From NCBI GenBank assembly GCA_021204045.1, contig JAJQAA010000016.1:1-64000 (forward strand): DNA of 64,000 nucleotides, written 5' to 3'. The stretch is from Clostridiales bacterium (lineage in GTDB: Bacteria > Bacillota > Clostridia > Lachnospirales > Lachnospiraceae). Positions 1 through 7,590 of the stretch are shown piece after piece; within the stretch, counting starts at the first letter, position 1; every line of letters begins with the position of its first letter. Both the position numbers and the translations under genes were made by a program. The notes under the pieces are model-generated. The model did no database searches. It worked only from the letters and a program-made list of their open reading frames with translations, and was not told where the DNA came from.

Positions 1-92
1 AATTTAAAGTCAAAATCTCAGTCCGTCTTTTTCCCTACCCCGTGAATAGTAACTGATTTTTCGTACTGCATTCTGTTTTCGATTTCTCGTAC

Positions 93-121
93 TTGACTTC
101 CTCGCCGTATTGTGCTACACT
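93..121 (+). promoter_or_regulatory. sigma-A promoter of ssrA
   Basis: TTGACT (93-98) and TACACT (116-121) are separated by 17 bases, close to the sigma-A consensus. Transcription would start near 128, leaving a leader of about 50 nt before the mature tmRNA 5' end, as expected for a precursor trimmed by RNase P. Confidence 0.7.
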
Positions 122-179
122 GTCTTCCAGGCAACAGTTTCTTTGGCGTGACCAGTCATGTTTTCGGAGTCATCATTTC

Positions 180-516
180 GGGGTTGTACTGGTTTCGACG
201 GGGATCATGCAGCTGGTGAAGCTATCCGCATGCGGTGCGTTAAACGGCAAAATTAAAATTAAACGCTGAAGATAATTTAGCATACGCTGCTTAATTGCAG
301 CCGTCAGCCTTAGTGCACTCACACATTAAGAACCTGGCGTCGACGATGTGAGAAACGACATATATTAAGCTTTGCGCATATGGGCGTATCATGAAGCTAC
401 TGAACGCGTAAGGGTGTCTGGCCCCGTACGCCGGAGGGAATGTCAAATGACAGACTATGATAGTAGAAGAACAGGGAATTGGTTTTCGGACAGGGGTTCG
501 ATTCCCCTCAGCTCCA
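180..516 (+). ncRNA. ssrA: transfer-messenger RNA (tmRNA)
   Basis: tmRNA rescues stalled ribosomes by acting first as alanyl-tRNA and then as mRNA for a degradation tag. The 5' end GGGGTTG (180-186) pairs with CAGCTCC (509-515) to give a 7-bp acceptor stem, A516 is the discriminator, and the T arm GGTTCGATTCC lies just before the 3' end. CCA is not encoded. The tag frame begins at GCA 247 and ends at TAA 292-294, giving AKLKLNAEDNLAYAA, with the usual hydrophobic AYAA end. The 3' end of tmRNA is a common island integration site, but no second copy of its end was found in this window. Confidence 0.97.
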
Positions 517-538
517 CTTAAAATTTTAGATTATGCAG

Positions 539-575
539 AGACCCGGGTTCAGTAGCCCGGGTCTTTGTATTTTCT
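539..575 (+). terminator. intrinsic terminator of ssrA
   Basis: A 9-bp perfect stem (539-547 with 556-564, core CCCGGG) with an 8-nt loop is followed by a T-rich stretch. It sits 22 bases after the tmRNA and just before the convergent end of feoAB. On the minus strand it lacks a T-tract, so it mainly serves ssrA. Confidence 0.85.
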
Positions 576-581
576 AACGCA

Positions 582-2933
582 TCAGCCCGCGCTCAGTAAA
601 AGACCGATCAGCCGCACGCACGCCGCGGCTACCCAGGCGATGGCGCACTGCTCCACGACGACGCAGACCGCCCATTTGCCGCCCAGCTCCCGCCGCACCG
701 CCACAATCGCGGCGACGCAGGGAGTATAAAGCAGGCTGAACACCAGCATCGTCGCCGCCGCCAACGGCGTGAGCAGCGAGGTGACCTCGCCCGCAAACAG
801 GATCTCCATCGTGGAGACCACACTCTCCTTCGCCATGAATCCGCTGATCAGCGAGGTGCAGATGCGCCAGTCGCCCAGACCGAGCGGCGCGAGCAGCGGA
901 GCCAGCAGCCCGGCCGCCGCGGCAAGGATGCTGTCCCGCGAATCCTCCACCACGTTCAGACGCAGATCGAAGGTCTGCAAAAACCAGATCACGATCGTCG
1001 CAATCAAAATCACCGTAAAGGCGCGGTGCAGAAAATCCTTCGCCTTCTCCCAGAGGAGCTGTAACACATTCCGGGTGGAGGGAAGGCGGTAATTTGGCAG
1101 CTCCAGCACAAACGGCACCGCCTCGCCGTCAAACAGCGTCTTCTTGAACGCGAACGCCGCGAGGATTCCCACCGCGATTCCCAGAAAATAGAGCCCGGCC
1201 ACAATCAGCCCGCTGTGTTCCGGGAAGAAAATATTCACAAAAAACAGGTAGATCGGCAGCTTTGCGGTACAGCTCATAAAAGGCGTCAGAAGGATCGTCA
1301 TCCTGCGGTCGCGCTCACTGGGGAGCGTCCGCGTCGCCATAACCGCCGGTACCGTACAGCCAAAGCCGATCAGCATTGGGACGATACTGCGCCCGGAAAG
1401 CCCGATTTTGCGCAGAAGGCTGTCCATAAAAAACGCCACACGCGCAATATAACCGCTGTCCTCCAGCAACGACAAAAAGAAAAACAGGCAGACAATGATC
1501 GGCAGAAAACTCAAAACACTGCCGACGCCCGCGAAAATACCGTCGCCAATCAGCGCCCGCAGGACGGGATGGACGTCCGCGGCAACCAGCGCGCGCTCCG
1601 TGATCTCAGCAAGGGCGTCAATACTGGTCTCCAGAATTTCCTGGAAGAACGCGCCAATCACATTGAACGTCAGATGAAACACCAGCAGCATGATGCCGAC
1701 AAAGCAGGGGATCGCCGTATAGGTTCCGGTGAGAACGCGGTCAATCTGCTCACTGCGCCGCCGCTCCTTGCTCTCCTTCGGCTTGCTCACCGTGCGCGCG
1801 CAGAGCTTCTGGATAAAGGAGAAGCGCATATCCGCGATCGCCGCGTTGCGGTCGAGGCCCCGCTCCTGCTCCATCTGGATCAGTATGTATTCCACCATGA
1901 TTTCTTCATTTTCGGTAAGCTTGAGCCGGTCCAGGATCAGCCGGTCTCCCTCCGCCACTTTCGTCGCGGCGAAACGCACGGGAATGCCCGCCGTCTGCGC
2001 GTGATCCTCAATCAGGTGCATAATGCTGTGCAGCGCCCGGTGAACGGCGCCGCCATGATCGTCCTTGCCGCAGAAATCCTGCCGCTTCGGTCGTTCCTGA
2101 TATTTTGCCACATGGAGCAGATGCGAAACCAGCTCCTCAATTCCCTCATTTTGGGCCGCCGAGATCGGTACGACCGGAATGCCCAGAATCTGCTCCATCT
2201 CGTTGATGCGGATGGAGCCGCCGTTCTCCCGCACCTCGTCCATCATGTTCAGCGCCAGGACCATCGGCGTATCCAGCTCCAAAAGCTGCATGGTCAGATA
2301 GAGGTTGCGTTCAATGTTGGTCGCGTCGACGATATTGATGATCCCGTGCGGCTGCTCATTCAGCACAAAATCTCTGGTCACCAGCTCCTCGCTCGAATAG
2401 GGCGACATCGAATAGATCCCCGGCAGATCCGTGACCAGCGTATCGCCATGTCCCCGGATCACACCGTCCTTGCGGTCGACCGTAACGCCCGGAAAATTGC
2501 CGACATGCTGGTTCGCGCCGGTCAACTGATTGAACAGCGTCGTCTTACCGCAGTTCTGGTTACCTGCCAGCGCGAAGGTCAGCACTGTCCCGTCTGGGAG
2601 CGGATTCTCATCTGCCCGGTTGTGATATTTTCCGCCCTCGCCGAGGCCGGGATGCTTCCACTCCCGCTCCAGATCCACACCTTCCGGCGCGACTTCTTCC
2701 TCTACTGCCGCAATCGGCTCAATCTCAATATTTTCCGCGTCCGCCAGACGCAGCGTCAGCTCATAGCTGTGGATCCGCAGCTCCATCGGATCCCCCATCG
2801 GCGCGAACTTCACCACCGTGACCTCCACGCCCGGAACCAGTCCCATGTCAAGAATATGCTGCCGCAGCGCGCCCTCGCCGCCAATACTGCGGATCACGCC
2901 GCTTTTTCCGATCTTTACATCCTTCAAGGTCAT
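582..2933 (-). CDS. feoB: ferrous iron transporter, FeoA-FeoB fusion
   Basis: Fe(II) uptake permease of the cytoplasmic membrane, 783 aa. Residues 1-75 are a FeoA-like SH3 domain (MTLKDVKIGKSG start). A GTPase domain follows with G1 GNQNCGKTT, G3 DLPG and G4 NMMDE, then a helical linker and a polytopic membrane half with the FeoB gate motif GFGCTVPAVMATRT. I chose the ATG at 2933 because AGGGGG lies 10 bases upstream. An in-frame ATG at 2963 adds ten residues but has no ribosome binding site. FeoA fused to FeoB is known in Clostridia. No FeoC was seen. Iron control is likely, but no clear Fur or DtxR box was recognised. Confidence 0.93.
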   Translation of the reverse strand: MTLKDVKIGKSGVIRSIGGEGALRQHILDMGLVPGVEVTVVKFAPMGDPMELRIHSYELTLRLADAENIEIEPIAAVEEEVAPEGVDLEREWKHPGLGEGGKYHNRADENPLPDGTVLTFALAGNQNCGKTTLFNQLTGANQHVGNFPGVTVDRKDGVIRGHGDTLVTDLPGIYSMSPYSSEELVTRDFVLNEQPHGIINIVDATNIERNLYLTMQLLELDTPMVLALNMMDEVRENGGSIRINEMEQILGIPVVPISAAQNEGIEELVSHLLHVAKYQERPKRQDFCGKDDHGGAVHRALHSIMHLIEDHAQTAGIPVRFAATKVAEGDRLILDRLKLTENEEIMVEYILIQMEQERGLDRNAAIADMRFSFIQKLCARTVSKPKESKERRRSEQIDRVLTGTYTAIPCFVGIMLLVFHLTFNVIGAFFQEILETSIDALAEITERALVAADVHPVLRALIGDGIFAGVGSVLSFLPIIVCLFFFLSLLEDSGYIARVAFFMDSLLRKIGLSGRSIVPMLIGFGCTVPAVMATRTLPSERDRRMTILLTPFMSCTAKLPIYLFFVNIFFPEHSGLIVAGLYFLGIAVGILAAFAFKKTLFDGEAVPFVLELPNYRLPSTRNVLQLLWEKAKDFLHRAFTVILIATIVIWFLQTFDLRLNVVEDSRDSILAAAAGLLAPLLAPLGLGDWRICTSLISGFMAKESVVSTMEILFAGEVTSLLTPLAAATMLVFSLLYTPCVAAIVAVRRELGGKWAVCVVVEQCAIAWVAAACVRLIGLLLSAG

Positions 2934-2992
2934 CGCTTCGAAGCCCCCTGTCTTATGTGCCATTGTGTTTTTGTCGTTTCTGTATTTTAGAA

Positions 2993-3021
2993 ATCATAGC
3001 ACAATCAAAACACAAATGCAA
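2993..3021 (-). promoter_or_regulatory. probable feoAB promoter (extended -10)
   Basis: On the minus strand TATGAT (2993-2998) is preceded directly by TGC, giving an extended -10. A poor -35 (TTGCAT, 3016-3021) lies 17 bases upstream. It is about 60 bases before the chosen feoAB start. Confidence 0.45.
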
Positions 3022-3211
3022 TGATCGGCTACTACCGTGCTTGTATATATCAACCCAAAATCAGCTCAAAAGGCCATTGAATTTTAGGTCACTTTGGATC
3101 TTATTTTGGAGCTGTGAAAAAACAGCCCCCTTGTTTACATTTCCATAATTTCTGTTTTTGCCATGTCATTTCATTGTATCTGGTAAAATTATGGTTCGAA
3201 ATTGTCTAAAA

Positions 3212-3270
3212 AACGCAAAAATGCTCCCGCCACGGCGTCATGAAAGATCATCAGCCATATCAGGAGCATC
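3212..3270 (-). repeat. terminator-like hairpin, copy A
   Basis: ATGCTCC (3221-3227) and GGAGCAT (3263-3269) are the ends of a long imperfect hairpin. Read on the minus strand it is followed by a T-rich run, like an intrinsic terminator, yet no minus-strand gene ends here. It resembles the hairpin at 4101-4160 on the far side of the toxin-antitoxin pair: both share CAAAAATGCTCCC at one end and CAGGAGCAT at the other. Confidence 0.6.
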
Positions 3271-3342
3271 AAAATTAATTGGAAGCAGAAAATATACTGT
3301 AATATTTACAACTAATTTATCGATATATTTATACTTATAATG

Positions 3343-3370
3343 TTGACTTTATTTCTTTCTCTGATATAAT
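3343..3370 (+). promoter_or_regulatory. sigma-A promoter of the toxin-antitoxin operon
   Basis: TTGACT (3343-3348), a 16-base spacer and a perfect TATAAT (3365-3370) lie just upstream of the AGGAGGAGG ribosome binding site of the antitoxin gene. The mRNA leader would be only about 20 nt. Confidence 0.8.
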
Positions 3371-3396
3371 ACTAACAGGAGGAGGTGAATTCCAAA

Positions 3397-3717
3397 ATGT
3401 CAAACATTATTGGAGCAATTACAAACACGATCCCAATTACACTTTTCAACCGCGGCCAGGCTGGAAAAATCTTTGAAGATGTTAAGCGTTTCGGCGCAAA
3501 AGTAGTTATGAAGAACAACGTCGCTGAATGCGTCCTTCTTTCCCCTGAGGAATATGTCAGTCTTATGGACGAGGTAAACGATGCCCGCCTGCTTACTGTT
3601 GCCACGGAACGTATGGCTTCTTTTGATAAAAGTACTCTGGTCACCCAGGACGAAATAGACCGTGAATTCGGCTTCACTCCCGAAAATCTCGCAGAAATTG
3701 ATGTGGATATCGAATGA
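3397..3717 (+). CDS. type II antitoxin, Phd/YefM or RelB-like
   Basis: Predicted antitoxin of 106 aa that would bind both its own promoter and the toxin encoded next. The N-terminal half (ITNTIPITLFNRGQAGKIFEDV, then VLLSPEEYVSLMDEV) has the Phd/YefM-type pattern of a short DNA-binding domain followed by the ECVLLSPEEY element. The acidic C-terminal tail is the expected toxin-neutralising part. The start is the ATG at 3397. The GTG at 3385 lies inside the Shine-Dalgarno sequence. The stop codon overlaps the toxin start in ATGA, the usual translational coupling. Family assignment rests on pattern and context only. Confidence 0.82.
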   Translation: MSNIIGAITNTIPITLFNRGQAGKIFEDVKRFGAKVVMKNNVAECVLLSPEEYVSLMDEVNDARLLTVATERMASFDKSTLVTQDEIDREFGFTPENLAEIDVDIE

Positions 3718-4043
3718 GTTGGACAGTAAAGTATCTTCCAGAGGCAGTCAAAGATCTAAGGAGCCTTGACGGGAACCCTCGAAAATTCGTCCGAAAAGCA
3801 ATTGCAAAAGTAAGTGAAAACCTGCTTCCCGCATCCGAAGGCGGATTCGGAAAACCTCTTGGAAACAAGAACGGCAACGACCTTACCGGGCTTCTCAAAA
3901 TCAAACTCCGTTCAGCCGGAATTCGTATTGTTTACAAGATAATCTCGCAGGACAATGACATGGTTATTATTGTAATTGGTGCCAGAGCGGATGATGAAGT
4001 GTACGATATCGCAAAACAGCGTATCAAAAGGCACAATATTTAG
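3714..4043 (+). CDS. type II toxin, RelE/ParE superfamily
   Basis: Protein of 109 aa with the RelE/ParE fold pattern: an N-terminal strand WTVKYLPEAVKDL, a basic helix pair (NPRKFVRKAIAKV), a central strand block KIKLRSAGIRIVYKI and the C-terminal strand VIIVIGARADDEVYDIAKQRI. RelE-like toxins cleave mRNA at the ribosome, while ParE-like ones poison gyrase. The sequence alone does not decide, although the conserved LRSAGIRIVYKI block favours the RelE/StbE branch. It starts four bases inside the antitoxin gene. It is the last gene before the bidirectional terminator at 4101-4160. Confidence 0.85.
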   Translation: MSWTVKYLPEAVKDLRSLDGNPRKFVRKAIAKVSENLLPASEGGFGKPLGNKNGNDLTGLLKIKLRSAGIRIVYKIISQDNDMVIIVIGARADDEVYDIAKQRIKRHNI

Positions 4044-4100
4044 GGAGATTGATTCAGACCTTAAAACTTCTTTTTACAGAACTTCTTGCCACAAAAGCAC

Positions 4101-4160
4101 AAAAATGCTCCCACCACAGCACCGCGGACAAAATCCCCGGCTGTAGCAGGAGCATATTTT
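4101..4160. terminator. bidirectional terminator, hairpin copy B
   Basis: ATGCTCC (4105-4111) and GGAGCAT (4149-4155) close a long imperfect hairpin with A-rich and T-rich flanks on both sides. It can therefore terminate the toxin gene on the plus strand and the long catabolic operon on the minus strand. It is related to the hairpin at 3212-3270. Confidence 0.75.
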
Positions 4161-4169
4161 TCATTGTTT

Positions 4170-4862
4170 TTACTTCTGTAACATATCCAGAACCCACTTG
4201 GGTGCAAGCTCAGGCAATTCTTTCCCTTCCTTCTTAGCTTCAATATATGCCTGTATAGTTTCTTTACGTTTTGCTTCATAATCAGCCTTGTTCTCGGCAT
4301 TTTTTATGACTTCGGCAATCCGATCGCGCGGGACAACCGTAATTCCGTCATCATCACCCACCACAAGGTCTCCCGGATTGACAGTAATCCCACCGCAGCG
4401 AACCGGTATATTAATATTTCCCGGTCCTTTTTTCACCGGCCCACGCTGCAAAAAGCCTTTAGCAAAAATAGGGAATTTCTGTTCTATGCAGCTTTCGCGG
4501 TCCCTCACATAACCATCGCAAACCATACCATTATAACCTATCGCCTGCGCAGCTCCTGAAACAAGCTCGCCAAAATACGGCGTATGCGCACAACCTTTTC
4601 CATCAATGACCATAACATAACCTTCCGCACCCGAATAGGTCGCGACATGTATCGGAAAATTATCCCCTTGATCCGTCTCCACGGTCAAAGCAGTACCTGC
4701 CATCGACATATGTGGACCAATCGGCATTATGGATGCCTCCATACAACCGTCCATCTCCAGACCCATACCCTTCATTCCATCAGCCAGCAATGCGGAACCA
4801 AGCTGTTTTGCCTGTGCGACAACCTTCTCATCGATCAAAACCGGGTTTGAATTGTAACTCAT
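4170..4862 (-). CDS. RraA-like protein (HMG/CHA aldolase family)
   Basis: Protein of 230 aa of the RraA / 4-hydroxy-4-methyl-2-oxoglutarate aldolase family. These metal-dependent enzymes cleave 4-hydroxy-2-oxo acids to pyruvate, or decarboxylate oxaloacetate. Some relatives instead inhibit RNase E. The diagnostic region is GELVSGAAQAIGYNGMVCDG followed by YVRD, which contains the Asp and Arg residues that bind metal and pyruvate, and GDLVVGDDDGITVVPRD follows. Its start overlaps the dehydrogenase gene upstream by four bases (ATGA), so the two are coupled. As the last gene of a carboxylate catabolic operon, an aldolase or decarboxylase role is far more likely than RNase regulation. The substrate is unknown. 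Confidence 0.85.
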   Translation of the reverse strand: MSYNSNPVLIDEKVVAQAKQLGSALLADGMKGMGLEMDGCMEASIMPIGPHMSMAGTALTVETDQGDNFPIHVATYSGAEGYVMVIDGKGCAHTPYFGELVSGAAQAIGYNGMVCDGYVRDRESCIEQKFPIFAKGFLQRGPVKKGPGNINIPVRCGGITVNPGDLVVGDDDGITVVPRDRIAEVIKNAENKADYEAKRKETIQAYIEAKKEGKELPELAPKWVLDMLQK

Positions 4863-5851
4863 AAAATATCCTCCGTTTCCAACTTTGAAATTAAATACTC
4901 ATTATTAACAAGATCCCTTGTCCTAAGGGGACGTCGGTTTTCTATCCTCAAGATGTTTTCCATACAGCGCCCGATCATGTTTGCTTCATTATCTGCCGTA
5001 TTCCCTCCTGTATGAGGTGTAATCACCACATTTTCCATCTGAAACAACGGCCAATCCGGAGCCGGAGGTTCACTCGGCAGCGCATCAAGCCCCGCTCCAG
5101 CGATCACACCGTCACGCAATGCCTCACACAACGCTTCATCATCCACCAAACCACCTCGCGCTGTGTTAATCAAAATTGCTGACGGCTTCATCATATGCAA
5201 AGCCTCTCTGTTGATCATATGGTAATTTTCTTTTGTCATCGGCACATGGATCGTTACGATGTCCGATTCCTGCAATAATTTTTCGCGAGTTGTAACCTGG
5301 ATTCCAAGACTATTGGCAAGTTCTGACTTATCAACTATATCTGTATAAATCTCATTCACGCCGAATCCTTTTAAGATCCGCGCCACTCTCATTCCGATAT
5401 TTCCCAGTCCGATGATGCCGACCGTTTTCCCCTGCAGCATATATGACTTTGGAGAATATTCGTCCTTTGTCCATATGTTCTGTCTAAGTTTTGTATTGTG
5501 TGCAAGGAAATGCCGATATAACGCCAACATATGCATAACTGCCATCTCCGCAACCGGTTCGGCATTAACTCCATTACAGATTGCCACCGGAATATTCAAT
5601 TCTCCGATCCCTCTGACATCGATCCGATCATATCCGGCTCCCCATTTCTGAACCAAACGCATATTGGAAGCATCCTGCAGGTCTTCCTTTTTTAATCCGA
5701 TCGTCCGGATAATGATATAATCTGCATTTTTCAGTTGCCCATACGCACTTTCATCCGGAACGTCAATCACATCGAAACCCTCTGGCGCAGCGGCATGTAA
5801 AGCCTGACGTGTCGCTGGATTAAAAGGCCCAGTAATCGCAATTGTTTTCAT
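4859..5851 (-). CDS. D-2-hydroxyacid dehydrogenase, NAD-dependent
   Basis: Protein of 330 aa of the phosphoglycerate/formate/D-lactate dehydrogenase superfamily, which interconverts 2-hydroxy and 2-oxo acids. The Rossmann motif VGIIGLGNIGMRVARI lies near residue 145, followed by the catalytic set: Arg in NTARGGLVDDEAL, Glu in LPSEPP and His in ITPHTGGNT. It lacks the C-terminal ACT domain of serine-pathway enzymes, so a catabolic role is more likely than SerA. AGGGGAAAT precedes the ATG. It lies 17 bases after the isocitrate-dehydrogenase-like gene and overlaps the RraA-like gene, suggesting that it acts on a 2-oxo acid from the same pathway. Confidence 0.9.
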   Translation of the reverse strand: MKTIAITGPFNPATRQALHAAAPEGFDVIDVPDESAYGQLKNADYIIIRTIGLKKEDLQDASNMRLVQKWGAGYDRIDVRGIGELNIPVAICNGVNAEPVAEMAVMHMLALYRHFLAHNTKLRQNIWTKDEYSPKSYMLQGKTVGIIGLGNIGMRVARILKGFGVNEIYTDIVDKSELANSLGIQVTTREKLLQESDIVTIHVPMTKENYHMINREALHMMKPSAILINTARGGLVDDEALCEALRDGVIAGAGLDALPSEPPAPDWPLFQMENVVITPHTGGNTADNEANMIGRCMENILRIENRRPLRTRDLVNNEYLISKLETEDIL

Positions 5852-5868
5852 ATTTCCCCTTTCCTATT

Positions 5869-7035
5869 TTAACCAAGCTTATCTATCGTTTCCAGAACAT
5901 AATCCGTATACTCTTTTGTACTGGCATCCTCCCGCATGCTTGTTACCACCAGTTTACGTTCTGTATAACCGCAAATATTCAAAGCCTCTTCCAATTTATT
6001 ACCCTTTTCTACATAACCAATATGCTTCAACAGCATGACCAACGCCCTAAGCAGACTGCTGGGATCCGCATATTCTCCACGGTTATTCTTAATTAAAAAT
6101 GGAGCGCTTCCATGAATTGCCTCAAACAAAGCATAATAAGAACCAATATTTGAGCTTCCTGCAGTACTTACACCGCCCGAAATCTCCGCCGCCACATCAG
6201 AGACGATGTCTCCGTACAGGTTTGGAAGAACGAGAACTTCCAGATCTTTTACAAATTCCGGATCCGTCAACTTTGAAGCCGTAATGTCCACAAGACGCTC
6301 ATCATACTGAATCTCCGGATACTCCTCCGCCACTTTACGACAGACCGCCAGGAAATTTCCGTCCGTCAGCTTCACAATATTCACCTTTGTCACCGCTGTC
6401 ACATGTTTTCTTCCATTCTTTCGTGCATATTCAAACGCCATCCTGGCAACATGCAGACTCTGAAGCCTTGTTTCAATGACAAAATCCACAGCAAGATCTT
6501 CATCTACCTGAATACCTTTACTGCTCCAGACATAAGCACCTTCAATATTTTCACGGAACATTACCCAATCAATGTTTTTCAAAGGATTGCAAACAGGACG
6601 CATGCTAACATTCAACTGTAATTCCCTTCTCAGCTGGGCAATGACACTTGGCAGTGACGGCCACGGATCGCCTGGACGCGGTGTTGTCATCGGCCCTTTC
6701 AAAATTACATGGCAGCTCAACAAATCCTTACGGATTTCCGGAGTGATGTTTTCCAGGCGTTCAGCACGCTCATCTATTGACAATCCTTTAATTTCGTGCA
6801 GATTCACTTTGTTCATTTTCAGCTCTTCTTTCATCAGATGATTAAATACACGAAGAGCCTGCTCCATAATAATCGGACCGATACCATCTCCCGGAATCAC
6901 TCCGACCCGGATCGTATCCAGTTTTTCATAATCCGGTGCCTCAGCCGCATGTTTCATCTGTTCGATGCGAGCCTGTTCTGCTTCCAACTGCTGCCCGAAT
7001 TTTTCTTTCGCCGCCTCAATGTCAATCTGACGCAT
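5869..7035 (-). CDS. isocitrate/isopropylmalate dehydrogenase family protein
   Basis: Protein of 388 aa that should carry out NAD(P)-linked oxidative decarboxylation of a (2R,3S)-type 2-hydroxyacid. It has IPGDGIGP, the substrate region WPSLPSVIAQLRREL, MFRENIEG, the lysine in TKVNIVKLTDG, the metal-binding block LPNLYGDIVSDVAAEISGG and EAIHGSAP. The usual DIAGK after HGSAP is replaced by FLIKNNRGEYADP. A charged extension of about 40 residues precedes the core. The ATG at 7035 is preferred because GGAGG lies 8 bases upstream. An ATG at 7050 is poorer. It overlaps the LeuD-type gene by 14 bases. Placed next to two hydro-lyases it recalls the leucine, lysine and TCA logic of isomerise then oxidise, but the substrate is unassigned. 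Confidence 0.88.
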   Translation of the reverse strand: MRQIDIEAAKEKFGQQLEAEQARIEQMKHAAEAPDYEKLDTIRVGVIPGDGIGPIIMEQALRVFNHLMKEELKMNKVNLHEIKGLSIDERAERLENITPEIRKDLLSCHVILKGPMTTPRPGDPWPSLPSVIAQLRRELQLNVSMRPVCNPLKNIDWVMFRENIEGAYVWSSKGIQVDEDLAVDFVIETRLQSLHVARMAFEYARKNGRKHVTAVTKVNIVKLTDGNFLAVCRKVAEEYPEIQYDERLVDITASKLTDPEFVKDLEVLVLPNLYGDIVSDVAAEISGGVSTAGSSNIGSYYALFEAIHGSAPFLIKNNRGEYADPSSLLRALVMLLKHIGYVEKGNKLEEALNICGYTERKLVVTSMREDASTKEYTDYVLETIDKLG

Positions 7036-7543
7036 TATCTTTTCCTCCATTCTGCTGTTTTAATTCCTGACGCACGCTTGCAATCAGTCCGCCGCAGTCC
7101 AGTATATTCCGGACATACGCAGGATACTGTGGAAAACAAAATTTCTGGTTTCTGACCATTACCAGACCATTATCCACATCAATCTCTATTTTGTCTCCAT
7201 CACGAATTTCGTCCACCGCCTCCGGGCAGGTAATCGGAAGCAGCCCCTCATTAATACAATTCCGATAATAAATTCGGGAAATGCTTTTTGCGATAATCGC
7301 CCGGATACCTTTTTCCTTCAGGCATTTTACCGCCTGTTCCCTCGCGGAGCCGCAGCCAAAATTAATTCCTGCGACTAAAATACATCCATGCGCATCCTTA
7401 TCCTTAAACCCGGGATCCAGATCCTCAAGCGCATGCTCAGCCATCTGCTCCTTCGTTAAAAGAATATAGGTGTATCTGCCCGGATAGATCAGATCTGTGC
7501 TGATATTATCGCCATAGACAATGGCATTACCTGAAACTCCCAT
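7022..7543 (-). CDS. LeuD-type hydro-lyase small subunit (pair 1)
   Basis: Protein of 173 aa, the swivel-domain subunit of an isopropylmalate/homoaconitate/dimethylmalate-type dehydratase. It shows VYGDNISTDLIYPGRYT, the loop NFGCGSAREQAVKCLKEKG that binds the substrate carboxylate, and the terminal INEGLLPITCPEAVD region. The specificity loop after PGR reads YTYILL, unlike the YL.. pattern typical of leucine biosynthesis, so another substrate is likely. GGAGG lies 7 bases before the ATG. Its partner is the large subunit 47 bases upstream. It overlaps the dehydrogenase gene downstream. Confidence 0.88.
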   Translation of the reverse strand: MGVSGNAIVYGDNISTDLIYPGRYTYILLTKEQMAEHALEDLDPGFKDKDAHGCILVAGINFGCGSAREQAVKCLKEKGIRAIIAKSISRIYYRNCINEGLLPITCPEAVDEIRDGDKIEIDVDNGLVMVRNQKFCFPQYPAYVRNILDCGGLIASVRQELKQQNGGKDNASD

Positions 7544-7590
7544 ACAATTTCCTCCGATTTCATACCAAACAGTCCGCCTGCAGAATACGT

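Larger units (their letters stand above)
2964..3342. other. AT-rich intergenic region between feoAB and the toxin-antitoxin pair
   Basis: No gene was recognised here. It holds the feoAB promoter, an imperfect stem-loop near 3111-3134 (GGAGCTGT against ACAGCCCC, one mismatch) with no gene in front of it, and the first terminator-like hairpin at 3212-3270. The rest is AT-rich sequence without a visible signal. Confidence 0.6.

Noticed and set aside
180-516. tmRNA 3' end as an integration site for the adjacent accessory block
   Set aside because: No second copy of the tmRNA end, no integrase and no direct repeat were found. feoAB lies between tmRNA and the block.
1215-2990. A 591-codon open frame on the plus strand opposite feoAB
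   Set aside because: The minus-strand FeoA-FeoB protein has every expected motif. The plus frame is a GC-driven shadow with no recognisable domain and no ribosome site.
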